The position numbers and the translations under genes were made by a program. From Akkermansiaceae bacterium UBA3385 (lineage in GTDB: Bacteria; Verrucomicrobiota; Verrucomicrobiia; Verrucomicrobiales; Akkermansiaceae), in assembly GCA_002358905.1 (NCBI GenBank), contig DEPT01000034.1:1-38967 (forward strand): a DNA stretch of 38,967 bases, in the 5' to 3' direction. Positions 23,748 to 31,301 of this stretch are shown piece by piece (the first letter of the stretch is position 1; each line of letters begins with the position of its first letter). Below the pieces are notes generated by a model that made no database searches, was not told where the DNA came from, and worked only from the letters and a program-made list of their open reading frames with translations.

Positions 23748-24296
23748 TGAAAATCCTTTGGCTGGTGAGCTTGGAGGATTTGGAGGTTTGCAGGTTTGCA
23801 GTTGACGGCTGCTCTGCCTGCGGTGGACCTGTTCTAAGCAGATATAAACAGAAAACGTTGCGGAAGTCAAGCCTTTTTTATTACAAGAGCCCGCCGTGGG
23901 GCTGGCACGGCGGGCTCAGGGCTATTACTATTGATTTCTGGTCAGGAGCTTTTTGAGAAAAGCCACGCTACCAAGAAGATAGTAGGTCGCTTTCATTATA
24001 CCGATAAACAGGTCCATGTGTTTTGTATAATGTGGGTTGATAAGGCCAGCAGGGTGTCAAGCTGCTGCCGGGCAGTTGCCCGCTTACCGGGGGATTTTCT
24101 GTGGCTTGCACCACACCGGAAGCGCACTGATTGTAACAGGTAGGTTCGCTGTGGTCAAGATACGAGATTGTCAAAAAGAGACCTCCGATAGCGCCGGAAA
24201 CTCACTCTGTGAGAAGGCGTTGGGAAAAGTGTCATAAAATCTGCGTGAAAATTGCGCGAATATAACGCAAGTGGTTTATTGTCAACGAGAATTATT
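23748..24296. other. Right end of the element without convincing genes
   Basis: Several short frames exist here on both strands, but none has a ribosome-binding site, good codon use or a recognisable family. The region holds a perfect 12-bp hairpin at 23887-23916 (GAGCCCGCCGTG/CACGGCGGGCTC) preceded by a T tract, a small CGGGCA/TGCCCG hairpin near 24070-24083, TATAAT-like hexamers at 23995 and 24026 without good -35 partners, and TTGCG/CGCAA (24252-24270) near the right end. It could hold an undetected RNA or integrase/excisionase sites. Confidence 0.5.
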
Positions 24297-24306
24297 CCGT
24301 CGAGGC
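24297..24306 (+). other. Proposed right attachment core (attR)
   Basis: CCGTCGAGGC is identical to 17607-17616 in tRNA-Arg. The next base is C, which would restore a perfect 7-bp acceptor stem with GGCCTCG; the present tRNA has T there (G-U pair). This fits a displaced original tRNA 3' end. The identity is short, so a random match is not excluded. Confidence 0.45.
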
Positions 24307-24316
24307 CTGTGTACAA

Positions 24317-24352
24317 AACACCCGGTGGCCGAGAGGTCACCGGGTGTTTTTT
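24317..24352. terminator. Terminator of the sensor-kinase operon
   Basis: AACACCCGGTG (24317-24327) pairs with CACCGGGTGTT (24338-24348). T and A flanks make it usable on both strands. It lies just past the kinase stop (minus strand) and marks the return to core genome. Confidence 0.85.
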
Positions 24353-24371
24353 GGGGGTAAAACGAATACTG

Positions 24372-25943
24372 TCAGTTCAGAGGCAGGGTAAGGGTGAAGG
24401 CGGTGCCTTTGGCATCACTTTTTTCCAGGACCAGGTTGCCGCCTATGCTCCGGGCAATGTCCCGGGAGAGCGCCAGCCCCAGCCCGATACCAGGTTTGCG
24501 GCCTTCGACATCTTTTGCGGAGCGTGAGAAGGGACGGAAAATGCCGCGTTGCCATTTGGAAGGAATGCCGGGGCCATTGTCTGCAAAGCGGATGCTGAGA
24601 GAATCGTGCCCGCGCATGGTGGAGATGCTGATGGTGGGGTGTTCCACTTCTCTTGCGTATTTAATGGCATTATCGGCCAGATTGGTGAAAATCTGCTCCA
24701 GTGAAATGATATCCGTGTTCAGGTTAATCAAGTCGGTGCGCTTATCGTGTTTGACCTGCAGAGAGAAGCCAGCTTCCTCAAGCATGGGCTTGACCTTGCC
24801 CAGAGCCCGGTCAATAATCTGAGGGCAGGGGGCCTTGTCGGCGCGTCCGCGAAGTTTGCCTCGGGTCAATTTCGCAAAGGCAAGCACATTTTCCACCAGG
24901 TGCCCCAGCCGTTGGCTTTCCTGGTGCAGGGTTTCATGGTATTCATCCAGCTTTTCGGCGGGCACCAGTTTGTTCTTGAGCATATCCGTCATGAGCGAAA
25001 AGCTTGTGAGCGGCGTACGCAGTTCGTGGGTAACGGCAGAGACAAAGTCGGAGCGGCGGCGCTCCAGACGGGTGTAGAAGAAGAGCAGACCGAAGAGAAT
25101 GCCGATAGCCAGCAACGTCACCAGTGTGGCAGATGCAAGCGTGCCGCGCATGGCCTGACGGCGGGCGGCGGTGTCCGGCACCTCTACTTCATTTCCCGGT
25201 CGCAGCACCATGGGCAGCGGGAAGAGGTTGGCTGGTTCATTTTTCATGCAGAGCGATATTGTGGCGCCCTTCAGCGCGGGTTCAATGAAGGGTGTCAGCT
25301 TCTCTGCCAGTTTTGCGGCATCCAGCAGAATACCCTCAGCTGCAGAACCATGGGTGGTGCGGATGTTGCGCATGTATACCATGTCGTCCATGTAGTACCA
25401 GGAAAAGTAAGGTCCCGGGTCGCCCTTCATTTCCATGGGCTTCTCAAAATCCATATTTTCGACCTCATACACTCCGAATATCGGTAGCTGTGTTTTTGGG
25501 TCAATGGTCTTGTGCGTGGGCTTGGTCGGGTCGTATACCGGGGCAGCCGGGTTGAAAGCTTTCCGCCGTATGGAGTCGATGATGGCAGGCTTGCCCTCAA
25601 TTTCAGCGGCAATGTCTTCCTGTCCCTCCGGCACCTGCAGTCCGGCCGGGGTCAGCAGGAAATACCCGCGCACATAGTCCGGCATGTTGTCTGTGGGGGG
25701 AGCATAGGCCAGCTGGCCGATGGGAGGGGCATAGCCCAGTTTATCTCGCTCCTGCGCCAGCAGACGTTTGATTTCGTCCTGAATGCGAGGGAGCGAGAGC
25801 TCCACCAGCCTTTTCTGCTGTGCGTCCTTGTCCAGCTGCAGCAGGCGTGCATCCAGCGTGAATGCCTCGTATGCCAGCCAGGCGGCAGCGCTAAGTGTCA
25901 ACAGAGAAAAAAGGAAAATGATGAGGATTAGTTTCTTGTTCAT
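24372..25943 (-). CDS. Membrane sensor histidine kinase
   Basis: A 523-residue two-component sensor. A first transmembrane segment (about 5-25), a large periplasmic sensor domain (30-270) of no known type, and a second transmembrane segment (about 272-291) are followed directly by HisKA with phospho-acceptor His306 (VTHELRTPLTSF). The ATPase domain has the N box NLADNAIKYA (421-430), G1 DNGPGI (455-460) and G2 GIGLGLAL (485-492). No HAMP domain is seen. Its ATG overlaps the response-regulator stop (ATGA), so the two are coupled and act as a pair. ATG 25943 is chosen because the upstream frame overlaps the regulator gene. Confidence 0.9.
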   Translation of the reverse strand: MNKKLILIIFLFSLLTLSAAAWLAYEAFTLDARLLQLDKDAQQKRLVELSLPRIQDEIKRLLAQERDKLGYAPPIGQLAYAPPTDNMPDYVRGYFLLTPAGLQVPEGQEDIAAEIEGKPAIIDSIRRKAFNPAAPVYDPTKPTHKTIDPKTQLPIFGVYEVENMDFEKPMEMKGDPGPYFSWYYMDDMVYMRNIRTTHGSAAEGILLDAAKLAEKLTPFIEPALKGATISLCMKNEPANLFPLPMVLRPGNEVEVPDTAARRQAMRGTLASATLVTLLAIGILFGLLFFYTRLERRRSDFVSAVTHELRTPLTSFSLMTDMLKNKLVPAEKLDEYHETLHQESQRLGHLVENVLAFAKLTRGKLRGRADKAPCPQIIDRALGKVKPMLEEAGFSLQVKHDKRTDLINLNTDIISLEQIFTNLADNAIKYAREVEHPTISISTMRGHDSLSIRFADNGPGIPSKWQRGIFRPFSRSAKDVEGRKPGIGLGLALSRDIARSIGGNLVLEKSDAKGTAFTLTLPLN

Positions 25944-26632
25944 GCTTCGTTCCAACGGTATCCGCGTCCGCGGATGGTTTCGATACAGGCAGAAGGGCGT
26001 GCTCCCAGCTTTTCGCGCAGGCGTGTAAGCGTTACAGCCACCGTGCGTGTCTGGGCGGCCTTGTTCCTGCTGCCCCATACGCGCAGTAGTAGTTCTTCCT
26101 GGGCTATGACTCGTCCGGGGTGGGTCAGAAAATAGCGGAAGAGTTCAAATTCCTTTTCTGTCAGCGGAATAGGTGTTCCGTCGTCAAAGCTGGCGCGTTT
26201 GGTTTCGCCATCCAGTGAGCCGCCCGGGAAGCGCAGAATCTGGGCCACTGCAAGCTGGCGCCCGGGGGAACGTCGCAGCACGGCGGCAATACGCGCCATG
26301 AGCTCCGCTATGCTGAATGGTTTTACCACATAATCATCAGCCCCCAGCTGCAGCCCCTTTATACGATCCTGTTCTTCGCCGCAGGCTGTCAGAATGATGC
26401 TGGGAATTCCCGGGCATTCCTTCTGCATTATGCGCAGCAGATTGAAACCGCTGATTTCCGGCATATTCACATCCAGCAACGCCAGGTCAACGGGCTCTGA
26501 CAGCAGCAGTTCCAAGGCCACGCGGCCATTCGGTGCCGTGCGTACATCGTACCCGAGCCCGGCCAGCGAATCGGCCAGCACGCGCCGGATAGCGGCATCA
26601 TCCTCTGCTACCAGTATGCACTTATTGCTCAT
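25940..26632 (-). CDS. OmpR/PhoB-family response regulator
   Basis: A 230-residue transcription factor. The receiver domain (1-120) has the acidic pocket Glu10-Asp11-Asp12, phospho-acceptor Asp54 (LLDVNMPE), Thr82 and Lys104 (VKPF). The winged-helix output domain (about 130-228) has LTEKEFELFRYFLTHPGRVI and ends in ETIRGRGYRW, typical of the family. It should be phosphorylated by the kinase encoded next to it; targets are unknown. ATG 26632 is supported by a promoter 8 bases before it. Confidence 0.92.
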   Translation of the reverse strand: MSNKCILVAEDDAAIRRVLADSLAGLGYDVRTAPNGRVALELLLSEPVDLALLDVNMPEISGFNLLRIMQKECPGIPSIILTACGEEQDRIKGLQLGADDYVVKPFSIAELMARIAAVLRRSPGRQLAVAQILRFPGGSLDGETKRASFDDGTPIPLTEKEFELFRYFLTHPGRVIAQEELLLRVWGSRNKAAQTRTVAVTLTRLREKLGARPSACIETIRGRGYRWNEA

Positions 26633-26640
26633 TGCGTACC

Positions 26641-26669
26641 AATGTAGCACCGTGCGCCCTTATATGCAA
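26641..26669 (-). promoter_or_regulatory. Promoter of the two-component operon
   Basis: On the minus strand, TTGCAT (26664-26669), 17 bases, TACATT (26641-26646), ending 8 bases before the ATG. Confidence 0.45.
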
Positions 26670-26771
26670 GCGGAAAGCATGTCTTCGAGCTGCAATATGT
26701 GCGAGTCCCTGTTTTTGCATTTTGTTATGTTTGGAATAATTCTAAAAATGCGACTGCTTGTAAGTCTGGGC

Positions 26772-26798
26772 TTGCGTTGGTGGCCTGAATTGTATAAT
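26772..26798 (+). promoter_or_regulatory. Probable promoter of ddh
   Basis: A perfect TATAAT at 26793-26798 with TTGCGT (26772-26777) after a short 15-base spacer. It would give a leader of about 65 bases before the ddh ATG, unlike the very short leaders elsewhere in the window. Confidence 0.45.
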
Positions 26799-26868
26799 AT
26801 AGCGGCGTGGCAGGGATTTGATTTGTCTCTGCAACCATTAACAACGCAAGCCACAAAGAATCTAGAAG

Positions 26869-27750
26869 ATGATTAAGGTAGCCATCGTAGGATACGGGAA
26901 TATCGGTAAGTACTCAGTTGATGCACTGCGCGCTGCGCCTGATATGGAGTTAGTAGGCATTGTACGCCGCGCCGGGAGCGCCCCTGTGCACGGAATCAAG
27001 ACAGTGACCGATATCGATGAACTCGGCCATGTGGATGTTGCACTGCTGTGCACGCCGACCCGCAGTGTGGAGGAGACGGCTCTGCCCCTGCTGGCCAAGG
27101 GTATCAACACGGTGGACAGCTATGATATTCACGGTGGCATCGTAGACCTTCGCCGTTCTCTTGGCAAGCAGGCACAGGCAGGCAATGCGGTGGCCGTTAT
27201 CTCTGCCGGCTGGGATCCCGGTTCGGACTCCGTGATGCGTACAATGATGCTGGCTATGGCGCCCAAGGGTATTACCTATACCAACTTCGGCCCCGGCATG
27301 AGCATGGGCCACAGTGTGGTAGCCCGCTCCAAGTCCGGAGTGAAGGACGCCCTGTCCCTTACCATCCCGACCGGTTCCGGTGTGCACCGCCGCATGGTGT
27401 ATGTGCAGCTGGAGGAAGGTGCCGACTTCGCTGAGGTGGAAGCCGCCATCAAGGCCGATGATTATTTCTGCCACGATGAAACGCATGTGAAGCAGGTGGA
27501 CGATATAGATTCCCTCCGCGACATGGGCCACGGTGTGTACATGGAGCGCAAGGGTGTTTCCGGCACCACGCAGAATCAGATTTTCAAGTTCGAGATGCGT
27601 ATCAATAACCCGGCGCTTACCGCCCAGGTCATGGTGAGCGCAGCCCGCGCCAGTATGCGCCTGGCTCCCGGTTGCTACACGCTGCCGGAAATCCCCCCTA
27701 TGGATTTCTGCCCCGGCGACCGCGAGACGCTCATCGCCCAGCTGGTGTAA
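26869..27750 (+). CDS. ddh: meso-Diaminopimelate dehydrogenase
   Basis: A 293-residue NADP-dependent enzyme that makes meso-diaminopimelate directly from tetrahydrodipicolinate, the one-step route to lysine and peptidoglycan. The N-terminal Rossmann motif GYGNIG (8-13) and the substrate-binding signature SAGWDPGSDS (112-121) are clear, as are FGPGMSMGHS and the C-terminal NNPALTAQVMVSAARAS. Length matches the family. A weak AGAAG lies before the ATG. It stands alone, with its own promoter and terminator. Confidence 0.92.
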   Translation: MIKVAIVGYGNIGKYSVDALRAAPDMELVGIVRRAGSAPVHGIKTVTDIDELGHVDVALLCTPTRSVEETALPLLAKGINTVDSYDIHGGIVDLRRSLGKQAQAGNAVAVISAGWDPGSDSVMRTMMLAMAPKGITYTNFGPGMSMGHSVVARSKSGVKDALSLTIPTGSGVHRRMVYVQLEEGADFAEVEAAIKADDYFCHDETHVKQVDDIDSLRDMGHGVYMERKGVSGTTQNQIFKFEMRINNPALTAQVMVSAARASMRLAPGCYTLPEIPPMDFCPGDRETLIAQLV

Positions 27751-27774
27751 GAACAGGAGAAAACTCCCCATTTG

Positions 27775-27811
27775 CAACCGGGACAGGTTCGGAGCCTGTT
27801 CCGGTTGTTTC
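27775..27811 (+). terminator. Terminator after ddh
   Basis: CAACCGGGACAGG (27775-27787) pairs with CCTGTTCCGGTTG (27795-27807) with one G-U pair, and a short TTTC follows. Confidence 0.75.
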
Positions 27812-27849
27812 ATTAGAATAAGTCGTTAGAAGCCTGTGTCTTGCTGCTG

Positions 27850-28443
27850 TCAGGCTTCCATCGAATCTGAAAGACTGGTGAGCTCACGGGCAAAGCCTAT
27901 CAACGATACGGCTTCTGAGGTGCGCAGATAGGATGGCTTCAGCCCAAGCTCTCCAAATCGCAGTCTGTCGAGCGCATCGGCGTCTTTGAAAATGTCATAC
28001 AGGAGCAGCACCCGGTCTGTTTCTGCGGCAAAATGATCGCGGATATAGGCTTTTCCAACCTTGTCATGCAAATCATGGAACTGCATCAGGCAGGCCGCCT
28101 CGGGCAGGTACGGCAGACGTGTTGATTCGTGTGCGGCATCCTGACAGAACCGGGCATAATAGGCCGCAGCCCGGGCGCCGTGGCCGGTATCAGCCCATTC
28201 GTCCTGGCGTCTGGAATCATGAAAGACTGCAGCATGAGCCAGAATGGTCAAAGCCTGCGTGTCTTCCTTGAAAAGGCGCTCTCCCATGATAAGCGCATAC
28301 AATAGAACACGCGCACAATGCAACGAGCCATGGAAGTAGCTGTCCGGCATGTTGAAGACAACATTCTGATGCAGAAATTCTGCCCATTTGTAGAAACTGC
28401 TCTGTACGATAGGGGGTAGATTGGAGATGGTTTCTTTCATCAT
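27850..28443 (-). CDS. HD-domain metal-dependent phosphohydrolase-like protein
   Basis: A 197-residue protein with HD-superfamily hallmarks: His38 and His42 (HGSLHCARVLL), His70 (LAHAAVFHD) with the His75-Asp76 doublet, and a following His88. HD proteins hydrolyse phosphoesters, often of nucleotides; the substrate here is unknown. Two ATGs stand in tandem at 28443 and 28440. The longer frame from 28593 is rejected because a promoter lies in it. It is a single-gene unit, convergent with ddh and divergent from the next operon. Confidence 0.75.
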   Translation of the reverse strand: MMKETISNLPPIVQSSFYKWAEFLHQNVVFNMPDSYFHGSLHCARVLLYALIMGERLFKEDTQALTILAHAAVFHDSRRQDEWADTGHGARAAAYYARFCQDAAHESTRLPYLPEAACLMQFHDLHDKVGKAYIRDHFAAETDRVLLLYDIFKDADALDRLRFGELGLKPSYLRTSEAVSLIGFARELTSLSDSMEA

Positions 28444-28468
28444 GGTAAACGCAAGTAATCGGGGATTA

Positions 28469-28497
28469 AATCTAACAGTTTTCCTGTAAAAGTTCAA
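28469..28497 (-). promoter_or_regulatory. Promoter of the HD-domain gene
   Basis: On the minus strand, TTGAAC (28492-28497), 17 bases, TAGATT (28469-28474), 25 bases before the first ATG. Confidence 0.5.
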
Positions 28498-28668
28498 GCT
28501 CTTTTCCGTATGTCCTCTGCAGAGGTACTCGTATCTCATAAATTTGGCAATCGAGTAATTGAACAACACCGTTTTTGAACAATCCGCTTGCATATTTCCG
28601 GGTTCTGCTCCTGCATGAAATTCGTCCTTTCGGACGTATGAAAGCGGGACGTTGTCTACATGTTAGAA

Positions 28669-28697
28669 TTGCTTTTACGCAGAGAATATGCTATAGC
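28669..28697 (+). promoter_or_regulatory. Promoter of the DUF4870/thioredoxin-like operon
   Basis: TTGCTT (28669-28674), 17 bases, TATAGC (28692-28697), ending 10 bases before ATG 28708. A perfect inverted repeat CGTCC/GGACG lies upstream at 28623-28636. Confidence 0.4.
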
Positions 28698-28707
28698 TTT
28701 GTGTATT

Positions 28708-29085
28708 ATGAAGTCGAGAGAAAAGATGCTCATTTGTTCACTCTGTAATGCGCTCGGGCCGTTTCTGTTGTCATCCATAATCGCCATTCCGTGTTTGCCT
28801 TCATTTGTATGCTGGCTGTTCCTGCGTGGGGATGAAGATGCCATGGTAGCGGATTATGCCCGACGGCGTTTGAACGTGGCTATTTCGTGGACCCTCTGGT
28901 TTTATGCTTCGCTCCTCCTGTGTCCTTTCATTATAGGGTTTCCTGCTTTGTTCATTCTGGGAATCTGGTGGGTGATTGCTTGTGTGAAGGACCTCATCCG
29001 AATCAGTTCCGAGGATGCAAGCTATCCATTCGGACTGACTATCGAGTTTATGCGCCCTCGCAAGTCCGGGGATGCTGACTCATGA
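28708..29085 (+). CDS. DUF4870-type small membrane protein
   Basis: A 125-residue protein with hydrophobic segments at about 9-38, 58-79 and 79-94 and the pattern ADYARRRLNVAISWTLWFYA after the first one. This resembles DUF4870/Tic20-like proteins, in which a short motif before a conserved Leu-Asn is followed by two helices. Function is unknown. ATG 28708 is preferred over 28660 because a promoter lies between them. The stop overlaps the next start (ATGA). Confidence 0.6.
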   Translation: MKSREKMLICSLCNALGPFLLSSIIAIPCLPSFVCWLFLRGDEDAMVADYARRRLNVAISWTLWFYASLLLCPFIIGFPALFILGIWWVIACVKDLIRISSEDASYPFGLTIEFMRPRKSGDADS

Positions 29086-30344
29086 ACAAGTTATTACTGA
29101 TGAATACTTTTCTTATCTGGATGCGTGGAATGCTGGGGTGCACCTGGTGTGTGCCGGTTCTGACCTTGCTGGGCACCTGGCTGTGTATGTTTACAATTTG
29201 CTGCTTGTCTACAACGAGTGGAGGTCTGGGGGCGGTGATGCGTATGCTTCTGGGGTGGGCGGACGTAGCTGTGTGGCTGGTGCAGGGACTGCTGCTGCTG
29301 AGCCTGGCTGTGTGGTTGCTGGTGTTTACGGTGCGCCGCCTGATGCAGCGGCAGTGGAAGGCTTTGCTGGCCTGGGTATGGTCTGCGCTGGCTGTAGCGC
29401 TTGTATGCCCTTCAATATCAATGGGCGTATTTGTGTCGGCATTTGCTTCTTACGATGATTTTACACTTGGTATCATTGTTCCGGATGAGCTGGCTCCCGG
29501 AGGAGCCCATGGCATGGCTGTGCCGAGGAAAATGCATTTTCAGCCGCCGCTGCATGAGGGTGATGACGCGAAGCTACCGATTGTAATCCAGCAGTATGCC
29601 GACTTGTGCAAGGTGGATACCTTCATGAGTGTGGGTGCTGATGAGGTGTTGCCTGCCACGGCCCCTAATCTGGAGAAACTAGCGGCAGAGGCTCCGGAGT
29701 TATTGCATGAGTATTGGCTCCGTGCCTACTGCCATGAGTCCCTGACCCCGGGATATCACGCATGCCGTCATCTTTCAATGATGCACCATCCGGATAAGGA
29801 GGCAATCGGTGGCCCTCGTCTTTATGGTGATGAATGGCTGGTGCCGTTTGCTCATGAATGGAGTTATGTGGGACAAAGACGGGATTCTGGAGAACCGTCT
29901 GTCTTTTCGCTGAAGAAGATGCAGCTGCTGGATGCATCGCTGGCACCGCTCGCTGCTCAGCCAGCCCGTGATACGCTGGATTCCCTGGTGCCTGCGCTGC
30001 CGGATAAGCCGTTCATCGTGCTGTCGCAGCATGGCCAGCCGGGTATGTACCGTTTGTTGCTGGTGGCTCCGGCTGACTATCCTTCGGGGTCGTTCTGTGT
30101 GAAGGCTCGTGAATACACGAAGAGCAAGGAACTCAGCATACGTAATACGCAGATTCAAAGTCTGAGCACTAGTCCATACCGCCAGATTTGGCAGCTTTCA
30201 AAGCCGGTTGACTTTACCGTGTACAGTGGAGAGTGGGGCGAATACTACGCCTCTGTGTGGGAGCTGCATTTCACCCCCACCGATGGTTCGGAATCTCGCA
30301 TTGTGAACTCTCAGCTATACTTGATGCAGGGCTGGAGCCGGTGA
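29082..30344 (+). CDS. Membrane protein with large extracytoplasmic domain, unknown
   Basis: A 420-residue protein with three hydrophobic segments (about 18-41, 58-82, 90-117), then a 300-residue domain that should lie outside the cytoplasm. That domain has no motif I recognise; it ends in a beta-rich part (GQPGMYRLLLVAPADYPSGS). Its start and stop overlap the neighbours by 4 bases each (ATGA and GTGA), so the three genes are translated together and may form one complex. Confidence 0.65.
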   Translation: MNKLLLMNTFLIWMRGMLGCTWCVPVLTLLGTWLCMFTICCLSTTSGGLGAVMRMLLGWADVAVWLVQGLLLLSLAVWLLVFTVRRLMQRQWKALLAWVWSALAVALVCPSISMGVFVSAFASYDDFTLGIIVPDELAPGGAHGMAVPRKMHFQPPLHEGDDAKLPIVIQQYADLCKVDTFMSVGADEVLPATAPNLEKLAAEAPELLHEYWLRAYCHESLTPGYHACRHLSMMHHPDKEAIGGPRLYGDEWLVPFAHEWSYVGQRRDSGEPSVFSLKKMQLLDASLAPLAAQPARDTLDSLVPALPDKPFIVLSQHGQPGMYRLLLVAPADYPSGSFCVKAREYTKSKELSIRNTQIQSLSTSPYRQIWQLSKPVDFTVYSGEWGEYYASVWELHFTPTDGSESRIVNSQLYLMQGWSR

Positions 30345-31300
30345 AAAAACAACGCATATTACGAGTGATGAAGAGCTTTATACCTGCAGGATTGATGACC
30401 GCCGCCATGATGTTGTTCCCGGTGATTGCCGCTGCTGATTGGCAGACGGATCTGCCCGCAGCATGTCGACAGGCAGAGAAAGAGAACAAACTGGTACTTA
30501 TTGACTTCACAGGCTCTGACTGGTGCAGCGCCTGTGTGCGGCTGCGCCGCACGGTACTGGATGCCCCGTCTTTCCGTGAGTTTGCCGATTCCCGCTTTGT
30601 TCTGCTGGAGGTGGATTTGCCGCTAAAGAAGAGTCTTAACCCGGAACTGCAGCGCCGGAATGAGGAGATTGCCAATCATTATGGCGTGGCAGGTTTTCCC
30701 ACGCTGATGGTTATCAATCCGCAGGGGCAGGTGATGGGTGGTTTCCAGAGTGGTGATGTGACGGTAGCCGAAGCCCGGAAGCTGCTGGAGACAGCTTGCG
30801 AGGCGGCTGCTATGTTTCGCAAGGCTGAAGGGCAGGAAGGGGAAGAACGAGCCCGCACCTTGTTCCGTATTTACCAGAACTTCCCGGAGAGCAAGTCATT
30901 CGCGCTGCCCCGGGAGGAATTGATGCGAGACATTCTGGAGACCGATGCCACCAATGTGACCGGTATACGTGATATTGTGGCGGCAAAGGAACAGGCTGAG
31001 CTTTTTCTGGCTCAGCGTGAGAAGGTACCGCATGCCAGCCCGGAGCAGGGGCGCCTGCTGGAGCAGCAGCTTGCAGAAGCGCTGCCGGAGAACCGAACGG
31101 AGGTGATGATGGCTCGTTGCCAGTACTTGTTGTCCACTGCGGATAGCGTGCAGGAGCTGGAGCGCATACGCCTCAAGTTTGAGGAATTGCTGCCGTTGCT
31201 TTCAGAAAATGCTGCTGCTGAGTTGCGCCACTTCCTGAATACCTATTTTCGCGACACGGCAGCGCTTCTCCAGATGCTGCGTTCTAGTCGCCCCCGGTGA
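30341..31300 (+). CDS. Exported thioredoxin-like protein
   Basis: A 319-residue protein with a signal peptide (basic KKQR start, hydrophobic core, cleavage near VIAAA-DW at about 32). A thioredoxin-like domain follows at about 40-160, with the redox motif WCSAC (61-65, CxxC) and the cis-proline loop GVAGFPTLMV. The remaining 150 residues are helical and unknown. The GTG start at 30341 gives the 4-base GTGA overlap and a proper positively charged signal-peptide start; ATG 30368 is the alternative. By family it would reduce or isomerise disulfides in the periplasm; its partner may be the protein encoded just upstream. Confidence 0.8.
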   Translation: MKKQRILRVMKSFIPAGLMTAAMMLFPVIAAADWQTDLPAACRQAEKENKLVLIDFTGSDWCSACVRLRRTVLDAPSFREFADSRFVLLEVDLPLKKSLNPELQRRNEEIANHYGVAGFPTLMVINPQGQVMGGFQSGDVTVAEARKLLETACEAAAMFRKAEGQEGEERARTLFRIYQNFPESKSFALPREELMRDILETDATNVTGIRDIVAAKEQAELFLAQREKVPHASPEQGRLLEQQLAEALPENRTEVMMARCQYLLSTADSVQELERIRLKFEELLPLLSENAAAELRHFLNTYFRDTAALLQMLRSSRPR

Positions 31301-31301
31301 G

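Larger units (their letters stand above)
17607..24306. mobile_element. Decayed integrative element (prophage or satellite relic) in tRNA-Arg
   Basis: The element starts in the 3' end of tRNA-Arg and probably ends at a 10-base copy of that end (24297-24306). It has a broken tyrosine integrase next to the tRNA, divergent repressor/Cro-like regulators, a leftward cargo operon and several small unknown genes; parts (about 20.75-21.7 kb) are clearly more AT-rich than the flanking core genes. No capsid, tail, terminase, replication or conjugation gene is seen in its 6.7 kb, so it is a remnant, a satellite or a domesticated island. Confidence 0.75.

Noticed and set aside
23887..23916. Perfect 12-bp hairpin as a transcription terminator
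   Set aside because: No T run follows the stem on either strand; the T tract lies before the hairpin on the plus strand and reads as A residues after it on the minus strand.
24001..24174. Possible tRNA or tmRNA-like structure in the right end of the element
   Set aside because: Small hairpins are present, but no cloverleaf, anticodon arm or T loop could be drawn.
23735..24340. Short frames of 60-73 residues on both strands at the right end of the element
   Set aside because: No ribosome-binding sites, no homology I can recognise, irregular composition, and some start inside hairpins.
26950..27813. Long minus-strand frame of 287 residues over ddh
   Set aside because: It lies opposite a clear ddh gene and runs into its terminator; composition is typical of an antisense shadow (His, Gln, Ala).
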